DNA of 52,566 nucleotides from Clostridia bacterium (GTDB lineage: Bacteria > Bacillota > Clostridia > UBA1212 > UBA1255), in NCBI GenBank assembly GCA_017620915.1, contig JAFZSK010000003.1, forward strand, positions 1-52,566, written 5' to 3'. The position numbers and the translations under genes were made by a program. Under the pieces are notes generated by a model that was given only the letters and a program-made list of their open reading frames with translations, was not told where the DNA came from and did not search any database. The first letter of the stretch is position 1; every line of letters begins with the position of its first letter. Of this stretch, positions 32,589-42,527 are shown piece after piece.

Positions 32589-35273
32589 TCAGTTCTCTTC
32601 TCGGCGCTGACGGGCCCGGGCCGCGGCGCGCTGGCATGCTTTGACGATCTCCACCAGCGGGATCATCAGGAACGCGAGGCCCATGGCCACCCCGTACTCC
32701 GACAGGCTGATCTCGGTGAAACCGAACGCGTTACGCAGGAACGGAATGAATATGACCGCTGAAGTAAGGATCAGCGAGCCGATGGTAGACAGCAGGATCA
32801 TCAGATTGTGGTTGCCCTTCAGCATCATGCCGATCACCGACTTGCGCTGCGAGCGCATGTTGACCGAGTGGAATATCTCCGCCATGGACATCGTCAGGAA
32901 CGCCATCGTGATGCCGTCTTTGCTCTGCAGGTCGGCCCAGGTGTTGCCCGGTTCCATCAGGTGGCCGATGAAGTACGCGGCCAGCACCAGTATCGTGACC
33001 AGCGCGCCCTGGTAGATGCAGTCGCTGCCCACACCGCCGGCAAAAATACCGTCTTTACTGCGGCGCGGCGGACGCTCCATTATATCGCTTTCGGCCTTTT
33101 CGGCAGAGAGCGCCAGTGCGGGGAAGCAGTCGGTGACCAGGTTGATCCAGAGCAGATGCACAGGCCGCAGGATCGTGAAACCGAACAGGTTGGCAATAAA
33201 TATCGCGGCCACTTCGCTTAAGTTCGAGCCCAGCAGGAACTGGATGGCTTTGCGGATGTTGTCGTAAATGCGGCGGCCTTCCGCCACGGCGGTGACGATG
33301 GTGGCGAAGTTGTCGTCCGCCAGCACCATGTCGGCAACGTTCTTGGTAACGTCCGTGCCGGTGATGCCCATGCCTACGCCGATGTCTGCGGATTTGATGG
33401 AAGGTGCGTCGTTGACCCCGTCGCCGGTCATGGCGGTGATGAAGCCGCGCTTGCGCCAGGCGTTGACGATCCGCACTTTATGTTCCGGCTGTACCCGCGC
33501 ATACACGCTGTACATGCCCACTTTCTTTTCGAATTCTTCGTCGGACAATTCGGACAACTGCGCTCCGGTGATCGCCCCGCGCTCGTCGTGCAGGATGCCC
33601 AGTTCTTTCGCGATGGCAACCGCCGTATCCAGATGGTCGCCTGTGATCATTATGGGCCGGATGCCCGCGCTGTGGCACTGCTCGATGGCCGCGCTCACTT
33701 CGGGCCGCACCGGGTCGATCATGCCGACCAAGCCCAGGAAGCACAGATCGCGCTCAACGCTTTCCGACGTTACCGTTCCGGGCAGTTCGTTCCACACCCG
33801 CTGCGCCGCCGCCAGCACTCTGAGCGCCCGTTCCGCAAACGCGTGGTTCTGGGCGAGGATCTCCTGCCGCCGCGCGTCCGTGAGTTCCGTAACAGTGCCG
33901 TCCGGCTCCATGACCGTGGTGCAGCATTTGAGCAGCTCGTCCGGCGCTCCTTTGGTAAACTGAATGATCTTGTCGCCGCTGCGGTGGAGCGTCGACATCA
34001 TCTTGCGCATGGAATCGAAAGGCACCTCGGAAACTCTGGGTTCCGCCGCTTCCATTTCATACTTTTTCAGGCCGTTGCGGTTGGCAAAATCCACCAGCGC
34101 GTTCTCGGTGGGTTCGCCGGTGATATTGCCCTCTTCGTCGAGCTCGCTGTCGCTGCACAGTGCGAACGCCCGGGACAACGCCGCAGGCTCGATACCGGTG
34201 CTGTCAACGACAGTCATCTTGTTCTGCGTCAACGTGCCGGTCTTGTCGCTGCAAATGATCTGCGCGCAGCCCAGTGTCTCCACCGCAGTCAGTTTACGTA
34301 TGATCGCGTTTTTCCTGGACATATTGGTGACGCCGATGGAAAGCACCACGGTCACGACCGCGACCAGCCCTTCCGGTATCGCGGCCACCGCCAGGCTCAC
34401 CGCCAGCATGAACGTATCCAGGAAGAAGTCCAGGTCATGCGCTCCGCCGTCAATAAAGCGCCGCACCACTCCGAACAGGAAGATAAACACACAGATACCA
34501 ATGACCAGTTTGGTGAGCACGCGGCTGAGCTGTGCGAGCTTCTGCTGCAGCGGCGTCTTGGAGTCTTTGGCCTCCTGGATCGCCGTGGCGATCTTGCCCA
34601 TTTCGGTCTCCATGCCCGTGTTGGTGATCACCATGCTGCCGCGGCCGTACACCACTACGGAGCCCATGTAAGCCATGTTGTGGCGGTCCGCCAGCGGAAT
34701 ATCCGTGGCGTTGTCCGCGAGCGTCATGGCCTGAACATATTTATCCACCGGCACCGATTCGCCGGTGAGGGACGCTTCTTCGATCTTCAGGCTGGCGCTC
34801 TCCAGTATGCGGCCGTCCGCCGGTACCGCGTCGCCCGCCTCCAGCAGCACCACGTCTCCGGCCACCAGATCTTCGGAATGGATGTGCACGACTTTTCCGT
34901 CGCGGCGCACTTTCGAGGTGGCGGCGGACATCTCCTGCAGCGCCTCTATTGCTTTTTCGGCTTTGCTCTCCTGGAATACGCCCAGAAACGCGTTGATGAT
35001 GACAACGATCAATATAATAAGCACGTCCGCCGGAAAACTGTGCTCCAGTATGGAGGTCACGGCGGATATGGCGGCGGCAACTAGCAATATGATGATCATC
35101 GGATCCGCCATCTGCTTGGCCAGCCGTTTTATCAGCGACTCTTTTTCGGGTTCCTGAAGTTTGTTCTTCCCGTTCTCCAGAAGCCGGCGCTCCGCTTCCG
35201 CGCTTGTAAGGCCTCCGGCGTCGGTTTTAAACTCCTGCAGGATCTTTTCTGATTCTTCGAGATAGTATTTCAA
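32589..35273 (-). CDS. P-type calcium-transporting ATPase
   Basis: An 894-residue P2-type cation pump. The cation-ATPase N-terminal domain (LKYYLEESEKILQEF) is followed by the actuator TGES loop (SLTGESVPVDK), the phosphorylated Asp in CSDKTGTLTQNK, the nucleotide-binding KGAPDELLK, and TGDGVNDAPSIKSADIGVGMG. About ten membrane helices are visible. IPEGLVAVVTVVLSIG in M4 carries the PEGL motif of SERCA/PMCA-like calcium pumps. I prefer the TTG at 35273 because GAAAGGA lies at proper spacing; the ATG three codons earlier overlaps that site. The promoter is at 35319-35347. No yybP-ykoY (Mn2+) riboswitch sequence is visible in the leader. Confidence 0.92.
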   Translation of the reverse strand: MKYYLEESEKILQEFKTDAGGLTSAEAERRLLENGKNKLQEPEKESLIKRLAKQMADPMIIILLVAAAISAVTSILEHSFPADVLIILIVVIINAFLGVFQESKAEKAIEALQEMSAATSKVRRDGKVVHIHSEDLVAGDVVLLEAGDAVPADGRILESASLKIEEASLTGESVPVDKYVQAMTLADNATDIPLADRHNMAYMGSVVVYGRGSMVITNTGMETEMGKIATAIQEAKDSKTPLQQKLAQLSRVLTKLVIGICVFIFLFGVVRRFIDGGAHDLDFFLDTFMLAVSLAVAAIPEGLVAVVTVVLSIGVTNMSRKNAIIRKLTAVETLGCAQIICSDKTGTLTQNKMTVVDSTGIEPAALSRAFALCSDSELDEEGNITGEPTENALVDFANRNGLKKYEMEAAEPRVSEVPFDSMRKMMSTLHRSGDKIIQFTKGAPDELLKCCTTVMEPDGTVTELTDARRQEILAQNHAFAERALRVLAAAQRVWNELPGTVTSESVERDLCFLGLVGMIDPVRPEVSAAIEQCHSAGIRPIMITGDHLDTAVAIAKELGILHDERGAITGAQLSELSDEEFEKKVGMYSVYARVQPEHKVRIVNAWRKRGFITAMTGDGVNDAPSIKSADIGVGMGITGTDVTKNVADMVLADDNFATIVTAVAEGRRIYDNIRKAIQFLLGSNLSEVAAIFIANLFGFTILRPVHLLWINLVTDCFPALALSAEKAESDIMERPPRRSKDGIFAGGVGSDCIYQGALVTILVLAAYFIGHLMEPGNTWADLQSKDGITMAFLTMSMAEIFHSVNMRSQRKSVIGMMLKGNHNLMILLSTIGSLILTSAVIFIPFLRNAFGFTEISLSEYGVAMGLAFLMIPLVEIVKACQRAAARARQRREEN

Positions 35274-35318
35274 GGAAATCATCCTTTCGGCATACGTATA
35301 GCGTCTTAACGCAAACTC

Positions 35319-35347
35319 ATTCTACCACTTTGCGCCGGCAACTACAA
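35319..35347 (-). promoter_or_regulatory. Promoter of the P-type ATPase
   Basis: Minus strand: TTGTAG (35342-35347), 17-base spacer, TAGAAT (35319-35324). Confidence 0.6.
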
Positions 35348-35637
35348 GTGAAACTTGAACAATTTTTGAAGTTTTTTTGCCTTCTGCGTTTTATTTTGCG
35401 TTGTCAGCACTTAAAAATCAGCCATTAAACTATTATAATGGTCAAAAAACGGCACATTATTATATATAATAATTATTATGTGCGGACAATAAACGGGGCA
35501 AAATCCGTCGCAAACGCATTTTACAGCCTGAAAATGTCTTAAAAATGATATATCAGGCACTGCGGCCGCATAAAAATGCGGCAGAGGCGCTTCATTATGC
35601 CGTTAACAGACCATTTTATTAAATAATTAAAAAACGT
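35348..35637. other. AT-rich intergenic region with a series of hairpins
   Basis: No gene is visible here. Hairpins are CCATTA/TAATGG (near 35422-35441), GCACAT/ATGTGC enclosing an alternating AT tract (35452-35483), GCCTGA/TCAGGC (35526-35558) and CTGC plus CGCAT with ATGCG plus GCAG (near 35560-35585). The base composition is much more AT-rich than the flanking genes. It may be a 3' region of the preceding GH71/99-like gene or an eroded element. Confidence 0.6.
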
Positions 35638-35667
35638 TACCCCGAAAAACTGCCGGTTTTCGGGGTA
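35629..35667 (-). terminator. Rho-independent terminator after the GH71/99-like gene
   Basis: TACCCCGAAAA and TTTTCGGGGTA (35638-35667) form an 11-bp stem with an 8-base loop; on the minus strand ACG and then six T follow. Confidence 0.85.
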
Positions 35668-35736
35668 TGCGTAAAATGTTGCAACTGTCAGCAAGTCATA
35701 AGGAACGAAACGCAGATAAATCGCAAAAAACGATTA

Positions 35737-37761
35737 TTATTGTACGAGGTTCGGACAAGACCGGCCGTTTTTATAGCAGCGGATGTACTCGCACAGCCAG
35801 CGGTAGTACTGATCGCCGTGGCCGCCTTCCATCGGTTCGATATCGCGGCTGTATTCCTGGTTGAAGTTGTCCGTGAAAATGTAGCCCACGCCGTCAACAT
35901 AATACTCCTGCGCGCACCACTCGTTCCACCAGGTCACCGTGACGATCTTGGGATGGACGGCAAAAACGTTCTTCCATTGACCGTTCCAGAAGCGCCCTCC
36001 CTGACGGCCGTGGGCGGTGGGCTGCGACATATACGTTTCCTGCGTTGCCACATCCGCGCACATGTGCTCCGCCTTTCCTTCCGCGTCGTAGGACACCGTG
36101 CGGGAGTTGTCGATCTCCAGGTAGCTCCACTGATTCGTTGACGCCGTAGCGCGCAGACCGTACATGCTGCGCACCGTAAGTGCCGGGAACAGCGTTTCAT
36201 AGTCCGTGTCGTCTTTGCTCCAGTTCATGATGAACGGTTTGCCGTTCCAGTACACGAAGCAGTCCTGCCATTTTTCCGGCTGCATGAAGTGTTCATACAT
36301 GGTGTCGAACATATTGCTGCTGCCCAGCCAGAACACCACGTACGGCGTGCCCAGTCCTTCGGCGCGCATTTCCATTATAGTATCCAGCAGCGCGATGACC
36401 GGGCCTTCGATGTACGATGCCCAGGGCCCGGAGCCCGGGTTGTACCCCGGCGCGGAAGCGTAGGTGTAGTCCAGGATTATGAAATCTACGCCCGCGTTGT
36501 ACAGCAGCGTCATGTTGTTGCGGATCGCGTCGGTATCCGTGCTGCGGTAGTAGCCCTGCGCGGGTTTGGACCAGTAGTGGAACGCGGGCACGTGGTTGTG
36601 CTGGTCGTCTTTCGTACCGAAACCGTATTCGGCGCTGAAGCCGTACTGCTTCGTGAGTTCTTCCACGTTGAGCGCCTGCTCGATCTTGCCCTTGCCCTCG
36701 CCGTGGATCGCGTTGAACCACATGGTGTAGCAGATGCTCACCACGTCGGTGCGGTCGGTGATGTCGAGACCGAGAGTATTGCCTTCCGCCGGCACCGCGG
36801 TGATGGTGGTCGTGGTCTTCTTTTTGCCCCTGGAGCAGCCGGTCATGCTGATATTGTCCATCGCTACGCCTCCCAAATGTGTGAAGAACGAGAAATACTC
36901 GCCTTCCAGTGTGTCCATGTCTATATTGCCGCTGTATTTTTGCTGGTCTTCGCCGTTGAATACCGTCATTTTGCCGTCCGCGCAGGCGACCCGCAGCACC
37001 AGCGTGCCTTTCAGGTACACGTAGATGTCTTTACTCTCGGTGGCAACGATGTCCACGTGCGTGTCGCCCTGGATCAGGCCTTTGTCCACGCGCACCGAGA
37101 CGTTGCCCGCCGGCCACGCCCAGTTGGAGCTGTCGCCGCCGTATACGGCAATTGACGCCGTACTCACGTTAAAAGCAATATAAATGCCATCGCCCGGATT
37201 GTCCGCGATCGCGCCCACGTTGCTCTTGAACACGCCGACCATGGCGGACATCCACGCTCCGCCGCCTTCGGAATAGAACGAACCGTCAAACGAGAGCTGC
37301 GCCTGGGAATACTCGTCCGCCGGCCAGGGCACGCTGGGCGCCCAGGTCGTCCAGCCGCCGCCGAAATGGTTCTCCGCGGTATCCGAATACGATACGTACA
37401 GCGTGCCGTCAACGATGCCCACCGCGTTCTCGTCCCGCATCTGCGCCTCGCCGTCAGCGGTCACATCACCGTCTTCGAAATCCGTCTCGAACAGCACTTC
37501 CGCGCCGACGGCATTTCGGTCAACGACCCCGCCCTTCAGCGACATATCGTATGCGTCCGAAACGTTTACGACCGACTCTTTTTTGTATTCCACGCGTCCC
37601 TGATTGAAGTGCCCGTCTTCCGCCGCGCCGTCAACTCTGACCATCACGTTGTCCGGCGTATCGCCGGCCGGCTGCGTGCAGCCCGCCGCGGTCAGGCACA
37701 GCGCCGGCAGCAGTACGGCAACCACCGCACGCACACACCGGTTTCTGAATGCAGTTTTCAT
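35737..37761 (-). CDS. Exported GH71/GH99-like glycosidase lipoprotein
   Basis: A 674-residue lipoprotein: signal peptide ending LTAAGC (Cys near 28). A concanavalin-like beta domain (about 85-315: LFETDFEDGDV, LYVSYSDTAENHFGGGW, DIYVYLKGTLVLRV) is followed by a TIM-barrel region (about 340-665). Barrel landmarks are ICYTMWFNAIHGEG, VDFIILDYTYASA, YVVFWLGSSNMF, TWWNEWCAQ and SRDIEPMEGGHGDQYYRWL. The NEW and DIEP segments resemble GH71/GH99-like or DUF5010-type proteins; I cannot name the exact family or substrate. AAAGGAG precedes the ATG, and a terminator follows at 35629-35667. Confidence 0.75.
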   Translation of the reverse strand: MKTAFRNRCVRAVVAVLLPALCLTAAGCTQPAGDTPDNVMVRVDGAAEDGHFNQGRVEYKKESVVNVSDAYDMSLKGGVVDRNAVGAEVLFETDFEDGDVTADGEAQMRDENAVGIVDGTLYVSYSDTAENHFGGGWTTWAPSVPWPADEYSQAQLSFDGSFYSEGGGAWMSAMVGVFKSNVGAIADNPGDGIYIAFNVSTASIAVYGGDSSNWAWPAGNVSVRVDKGLIQGDTHVDIVATESKDIYVYLKGTLVLRVACADGKMTVFNGEDQQKYSGNIDMDTLEGEYFSFFTHLGGVAMDNISMTGCSRGKKKTTTTITAVPAEGNTLGLDITDRTDVVSICYTMWFNAIHGEGKGKIEQALNVEELTKQYGFSAEYGFGTKDDQHNHVPAFHYWSKPAQGYYRSTDTDAIRNNMTLLYNAGVDFIILDYTYASAPGYNPGSGPWASYIEGPVIALLDTIMEMRAEGLGTPYVVFWLGSSNMFDTMYEHFMQPEKWQDCFVYWNGKPFIMNWSKDDTDYETLFPALTVRSMYGLRATASTNQWSYLEIDNSRTVSYDAEGKAEHMCADVATQETYMSQPTAHGRQGGRFWNGQWKNVFAVHPKIVTVTWWNEWCAQEYYVDGVGYIFTDNFNQEYSRDIEPMEGGHGDQYYRWLCEYIRCYKNGRSCPNLVQ

Positions 37762-37797
37762 ATTAGATCTCCTTTGGGCGGCAGATGCATTGCCGCG

Positions 37798-39480
37798 TCA
37801 TCCGGTTAAATTGTACATTTCGGCGCACGGATTGTCAATTGCGCATTCCGCCAGAAACCGGCTTGCCTCCTCGCCCCGGATCCCGCGTTTCTCCGGATAG
37901 CACAGAATAAGCCGCTTTTTTGCGCGCGTCATCGCCACGTACAGCAGCCGCCGTTCGTCCTCCAGCGCCGCTCCCGCCGCTTCCGAACCGGGCAGTTCGC
38001 CCTCCAGCACATCGATCACCAGTACCAGATCGTATTCGAGTCCCTTCGCCGAGTGGATCGTGGACAATGTTACGCCGGGATCGCCGCCGGTGTCAAACCG
38101 TTTCAGCGTATCCAGCCGCCGGAGGCAATCCGTGTACGACGCCGCGCCGGCGGTCAACATCTTCAAGAAATCCAGCCCGATCGACACGGTCTTGCGGTCC
38201 CGCCCCTCAAGCCGGCACTGCTCTTCCGCGTGCTTGGCAAATCCTTCCCGGAGCAGTTTTTTAAGTACCGCGGCGGGCGACGGAATAATTAGCACACTGC
38301 GTCGCTCCGCCTCGGCCAGTTCCCGCAGGAACGCGCGGACAACGGAGCTCTCGGTCGTATCGGGACAGCTGCCGGAGGTGAGGTACGGTATACCGGAAGC
38401 GGACAACGCCAGCCGCACCGGCAGCGACGACATGCCGTTACGGTATAGTACGCATACGGTCTCGCCGGCAATAGCCGCCCGCCGCGCTATTGCCGCGCAA
38501 AACTTCGCCTGCGCCGCCGCGTCCGTAAAACTGCGCACTGCCGCGCTGCCCCGCGCTTCCGGCCGCAGCGTAAACAGATCTTTGGTAAAGCGGCGCTGAT
38601 TGACCGAGACCAGCGCGGCGGAAGCGCCGACGATCTCAGGCGTGGAGCGGTAGTTGCGCGTGAGTTCGTAGCGCGCCGTATTCGGGAACTCTTTGACAAA
38701 TTCGAACAGGCATTCCGGCTCGGCGCCGCGGAAGCCGTATATGCTCTGGTCATCGTCGGCAACGATAAAAATATTGTCCCCCGGCGCGATCAGGCGGATC
38801 ACTTCGTATTGGCTCCGGGACAGATCCTGCGCCTCGTCCACCTGGATGTAGTCGAAGCGTCCCTGCACCTCACGCCGCAGTTCGGGTCCGGTCCGGAGCA
38901 GTTTCAGCGCAAATGCGATCATGTCGTCAAAATCCAGATAGCCGCGCTCCCGCTTCACCCGTTCGTACTCCCGCGCTATCTCACTGTAACGCCGGATCTG
39001 GTTCGAACCGGAGGGGCGGCGCGCCGCGGGGCCTTCGGCCTCCTTGCGGAAATAGCCTTTGAGCCGCGCCAGCATCGCCTCATCCGGCCGCACGCCGTTG
39101 AACTTTTCGTATATTCGGGACAATATTTCGTTTTTCGGCGAATCCTCGCCCTCGATGCGCTCGAAACGGCGCCCGCTTTTCCGTTCGTACATGCCGACGA
39201 TGCCGTTGCAGTACGCGTGCACCGTGGAAAACACCGGCACGGGCACTTCATCGCCGCTGACGCCGGCCAGCAGTTTGTACCGCTCCCGCATCTCCGCCGC
39301 CGCGGCGCGGGTAAAAGTAACGCACAAAAGCCGTTCGGGAGATCGTATTGCCCCCGCCAGGCGCACGGAACGGTTGGTAATAACAGTAGTTTTGCCGCTG
39401 CCCGGGCCCGCGAGAACGAGCGCCGGACCGGCGCCGTGGCTGACCGCGGCGCGCTGTACTTCACTGAGTTCGTATATCAT
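37798..39480 (-). CDS. Short UvrD/PcrA-type SF1 helicase
   Basis: A 560-residue superfamily 1 DNA helicase. Motifs in order are Q-motif (SEVQRAAV), Walker A (LAGPGSGKTTVI), Ia (VTFTRAAAAEMRER), Walker B (YIQVDEAQDLS), III (FIVADDDQSIYGFRGA), IV (YELTRNYRST), V (TLSTIHSAKGLEYDLVLV) and VI (RRLLYVAMTRAKKRL). UvrD and PcrA are usually over 700 residues; here subdomains 1B/2B are short and the C-terminal tail is absent, as in the compact UvrD-like helicases of Clostridia. It overlaps the acyltransferase stop by one base (TGATG). Confidence 0.9.
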   Translation of the reverse strand: MIYELSEVQRAAVSHGAGPALVLAGPGSGKTTVITNRSVRLAGAIRSPERLLCVTFTRAAAAEMRERYKLLAGVSGDEVPVPVFSTVHAYCNGIVGMYERKSGRRFERIEGEDSPKNEILSRIYEKFNGVRPDEAMLARLKGYFRKEAEGPAARRPSGSNQIRRYSEIAREYERVKRERGYLDFDDMIAFALKLLRTGPELRREVQGRFDYIQVDEAQDLSRSQYEVIRLIAPGDNIFIVADDDQSIYGFRGAEPECLFEFVKEFPNTARYELTRNYRSTPEIVGASAALVSVNQRRFTKDLFTLRPEARGSAAVRSFTDAAAQAKFCAAIARRAAIAGETVCVLYRNGMSSLPVRLALSASGIPYLTSGSCPDTTESSVVRAFLRELAEAERRSVLIIPSPAAVLKKLLREGFAKHAEEQCRLEGRDRKTVSIGLDFLKMLTAGAASYTDCLRRLDTLKRFDTGGDPGVTLSTIHSAKGLEYDLVLVIDVLEGELPGSEAAGAALEDERRLLYVAMTRAKKRLILCYPEKRGIRGEEASRFLAECAIDNPCAEMYNLTG

Positions 39481-40772
39481 CAGTATTCTTTTCGGCGAAT
39501 GTTGGTGAGTTTGTTGATCAGTTTGGCGCAGGGCTTCTCGATGAGGTATGTGACCGCGATCGCCGCCGCAAACGCCGCTATTGCCACAATGACGGTATAT
39601 TTGTGCATCCAGGGGCGGTTGTCCGCGATATTCGGCAGCTGCTCGCCCTCCCAGTACGGGATCTTGTGCTCCTTAAGTTTGACCGCGATGACCTGGTGCC
39701 AGATGTACAGGTTGTACGAGATGCCCGCCAGGAAATGCATCACTTTATTGTCGAAGATCTTGCGCACCCACTTCACCGAGAACGCGATGCCTATGCAGAT
39801 CAGCACGTAGAATATGGACAATATGAACCGGCTTTTCAGCTGCCAGTGGGTCTGGTCAACGCCCCGCGGCCCGGTCCGCAATATGAACCGCACCGCCAGA
39901 AACGCGCCGAAGGCCAATAACGTAAAACATGCCCCGGTAAACCGGCTGCGCTTTAAGTTGTTGGCCACGGACACGAACAGCAGCGCGCCCAGCATGCCGT
40001 TTGCAAACACACACAGCAGCGCGGGCATCTGGTTGAAGTGCCAGCGGAATCCGCCGTCGTCCAGCGGCAGCACTTTTTTGATCACGTAATAATACGACAA
40101 TCCCACCATGCCGAAGTATGTGAGCATAGGCTTTTTGCGGAAAAAGTAGGCCAGTATCGGGAAGATCAGGTAAAACTGCACTTCCACCGCCACGGTCCAC
40201 AACGCGCCGTTGAACGGCGTAGAAAGGTACGTTTCCGCGGTGAGATTCTGCGTAAATGTGAGGTTGGCGAACAACTGCTTCAGCAGCTGCTCATCCTTGA
40301 AAAGCGCACCGAAGTTGGCGTAGTTCTTCTGCGGATAGATGATGAAAATCAGATATACCAGCGTGCAGAAATAATACGAGGGCACGATGCGCGCGATGCG
40401 CTTGATGTAGAAATTGCGGACTTCGTACCGGTCCGGGAGTCCGGGCCGTCTGTCGCCGCCCTCGATCATGTATCGGGCGTACGGCAGGAACAGGCAGAAC
40501 CCGGTGAGCAGGATCATCATGTCCACGAAAAACGAGCCGTAGCGCTGCAGCCATTCAAAAGAGATGATCTCGATGCCCAGCGCTTTGAGCCATTTGGGCG
40601 CCGGGAAGTTCCAGGTCCACCAGGATTGCTGCCAGATATGGAAGTGCGCTACGGTCAGGATCGCCAGAAAGCGGATGCCGTCCAGCACGCCCACGTAGCC
40701 GGTGGGAATGACTTCCCCGGGCGTGTCGCAGAAAGCGTTTTTCAGTTTTCGGCCGAATTCGGCGGCTTTCAT
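39480..40772 (-). CDS. Acyltransferase 3 family membrane protein (OafA-like)
   Basis: A 430-residue integral membrane protein with about ten helices. The conserved start VLDGIRFLAILTVAHFHIWQQ carries the R-F and H residues typical of acyltransferase family 3. GALWTVAVEVQFYLIFPILAYFF is the second family signature. Members O-acylate cell-surface sugars or peptidoglycan; the acceptor here is unknown. The ATG at 40772 has GAGAGGAG upstream and lies 31 bases after argS. Confidence 0.88.
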   Translation of the reverse strand: MKAAEFGRKLKNAFCDTPGEVIPTGYVGVLDGIRFLAILTVAHFHIWQQSWWTWNFPAPKWLKALGIEIISFEWLQRYGSFFVDMMILLTGFCLFLPYARYMIEGGDRRPGLPDRYEVRNFYIKRIARIVPSYYFCTLVYLIFIIYPQKNYANFGALFKDEQLLKQLFANLTFTQNLTAETYLSTPFNGALWTVAVEVQFYLIFPILAYFFRKKPMLTYFGMVGLSYYYVIKKVLPLDDGGFRWHFNQMPALLCVFANGMLGALLFVSVANNLKRSRFTGACFTLLAFGAFLAVRFILRTGPRGVDQTHWQLKSRFILSIFYVLICIGIAFSVKWVRKIFDNKVMHFLAGISYNLYIWHQVIAVKLKEHKIPYWEGEQLPNIADNRPWMHKYTVIVAIAAFAAAIAVTYLIEKPCAKLINKLTNIRRKEY

Positions 40773-40802
40773 TGACGCGCTCCTCTCAACCGGCGGGGCC
40801 GG

Positions 40803-42527
40803 TCACATTTTCTCGACGACGTTGACGCCGATTAGCCGCAGCGCCGTCTTGATGCAGGTGGCGGTGCAGGCGGTGAGCCGCAGACGGGCGGCGCGGATAT
40901 CGTCATCCTCCGCTTTCATGATGGCGCAGGTGTTGTAGAATTTGTTGAACTGCTGCGCCAGATCGGTCACGTAACGGGTGACGATGCTGGGTTCGTACCG
41001 GACGGCGGCGTCGCGCACCGCGTCCTGCAGACCGGAAAGCAGTTTGATCAGCGCGTATTCTTCGTCGGAAGTGAGCAGTGCCGGGTCCGCGTCCGCGTAT
41101 TCGATCCCCTGCTCTTCCGCTTTGGCCAGCACGCTGCGGCCCCGGGCGTACGCGTACTGCACGTACGGGCCGGATTCGCCTTCGAAGTCCAGTATGTCCT
41201 TCCAGGTAAAAATGATGTCGCGCTCGCGGCTGTTTTTCAGGAACGTGTATATCACCGCGCCGATGCCGACGGTCTCGGCCACGCTGTTTACGTTGTCCAC
41301 GTCCTTGCTGGTAGTGCTCTGTTCGATGATCTCGCGGGTCTTGGCCACCGCTTCGTTCAGCACGTCTTCCAGAAGGACCACGTCGCCGTGGCGCGTTGAC
41401 ATTGCCTTGTCCGGGAAGCGCACGTATCCGAAGCCCACGTGCACACAGTCATCGGCGCAGTCAAAACCCATCTTTTTCAGCGTTCCGAACACCTGTTTAA
41501 AGTGCAGCGTCTGCGGCGTGCCAACCACGTAAATGTTTTTGTAAAAATCGTAATGGCGCTTGCGGTAGATCGCGGCGGCGATATCGCGCGTGGCATAAAT
41601 CGTGGTACCGTCGGATTTGAGAATGATGCAGGGCGGCATGGATTCGTCGTCAAAGCGCACGACCTGCGCGCCCTCGCTCTCTTCCAGCAGGCCTTTTTCG
41701 CGCAGGATCTCCACTACTTCCGGCATTTTGTCCGTATAAAAACTTTCGCCGGCAAACGAGTCGAAATTCACGCCCAGCAGGTCGTACATGCGGTTGAACT
41801 CTTTCAGGCTGGCGTCAACGAACAGCTTCCACAGCGCCGTGATCTCCGGGTCACCCGATTCCAGCGCTTTGAAATTGGCGCGGGCCTCGTCTTCCAGTTC
41901 CGGTCGCTGCTCCGCCTCCGTGTGAAAGCGCACGTACAGTTTGAGCAGCTCGTTGATCGGGTCTGCCATGACCGTGGCCTCGTCGCCCCAGAGCTTGTAC
42001 GCGGTGATCAGTTTGCCGAACTGCGTGCCCCAGTCGCCCAGGTGGTTGATGCGGACCGTATTATATCCGAGAAACTCGTAAATGCGCGCGATGGAATGGC
42101 CCAGGGCCGTGGACACCAGATGGCCGATGTGGAACGGTTTGGCGATGTTGGGCGAGGAAAACTCCACCAGCACCGTGCGGCCTTCCCCTTCATCGGAGCT
42201 GCCGTAGCGGTCGCCCAGACGGTCAATATTGTCCACCACTGTGCGCGCCACCGCCCCGCGGTCAAGGAAGAAATTCAAATATCCGCCCACGATCCGGATC
42301 TCGGCGATCACGGAGGGCAGCGGCTGCCGGTTCAGGCACTCCAGTATGTCACCGGCGATCGCCGGCGGCGCCTTGCGCAGTGTCCGGGCCAGTTTGAAGC
42401 ACGGGAACGCCAGGTCGCCCAGCTTGCGGTCCGGCGGCGTCTCCAGCGCGTCAGCCACCATGGCGGCGTCAATATTCTCATTCGTCGCGGCGATCAGCCC
42501 CGCGATCAATTGTTTTTCGTCTGTCAT
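40803..42527 (-). CDS. argS: Arginyl-tRNA synthetase
   Basis: A 574-residue class I synthetase. The N-terminal additional domain is followed by VEFSSPNIAKPFHIGHLVSTALG (HIGH motif), RINHLGDWGTQFGKLI, and MSTRHGDVVLLEDVL in the KMSK-equivalent region (lacking a standard Lys-Met-Ser-Lys, as in many ArgRS). The C-terminal DALR anticodon domain ends in the conserved LIGVNVVEKM. It overlaps the small membrane protein gene upstream by 4 bases and is followed by the acyltransferase. Confidence 0.96.
   Translation of the reverse strand: MTDEKQLIAGLIAATNENIDAAMVADALETPPDRKLGDLAFPCFKLARTLRKAPPAIAGDILECLNRQPLPSVIAEIRIVGGYLNFFLDRGAVARTVVDNIDRLGDRYGSSDEGEGRTVLVEFSSPNIAKPFHIGHLVSTALGHSIARIYEFLGYNTVRINHLGDWGTQFGKLITAYKLWGDEATVMADPINELLKLYVRFHTEAEQRPELEDEARANFKALESGDPEITALWKLFVDASLKEFNRMYDLLGVNFDSFAGESFYTDKMPEVVEILREKGLLEESEGAQVVRFDDESMPPCIILKSDGTTIYATRDIAAAIYRKRHYDFYKNIYVVGTPQTLHFKQVFGTLKKMGFDCADDCVHVGFGYVRFPDKAMSTRHGDVVLLEDVLNEAVAKTREIIEQSTTSKDVDNVNSVAETVGIGAVIYTFLKNSRERDIIFTWKDILDFEGESGPYVQYAYARGRSVLAKAEEQGIEYADADPALLTSDEEYALIKLLSGLQDAVRDAAVRYEPSIVTRYVTDLAQQFNKFYNTCAIMKAEDDDIRAARLRLTACTATCIKTALRLIGVNVVEKM

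Noticed and set aside
35283-35460. yybP-ykoY (Mn2+) riboswitch before the P-type ATPase
   Set aside because: The conserved GGGGAGUA-type loop is absent on the relevant strand.
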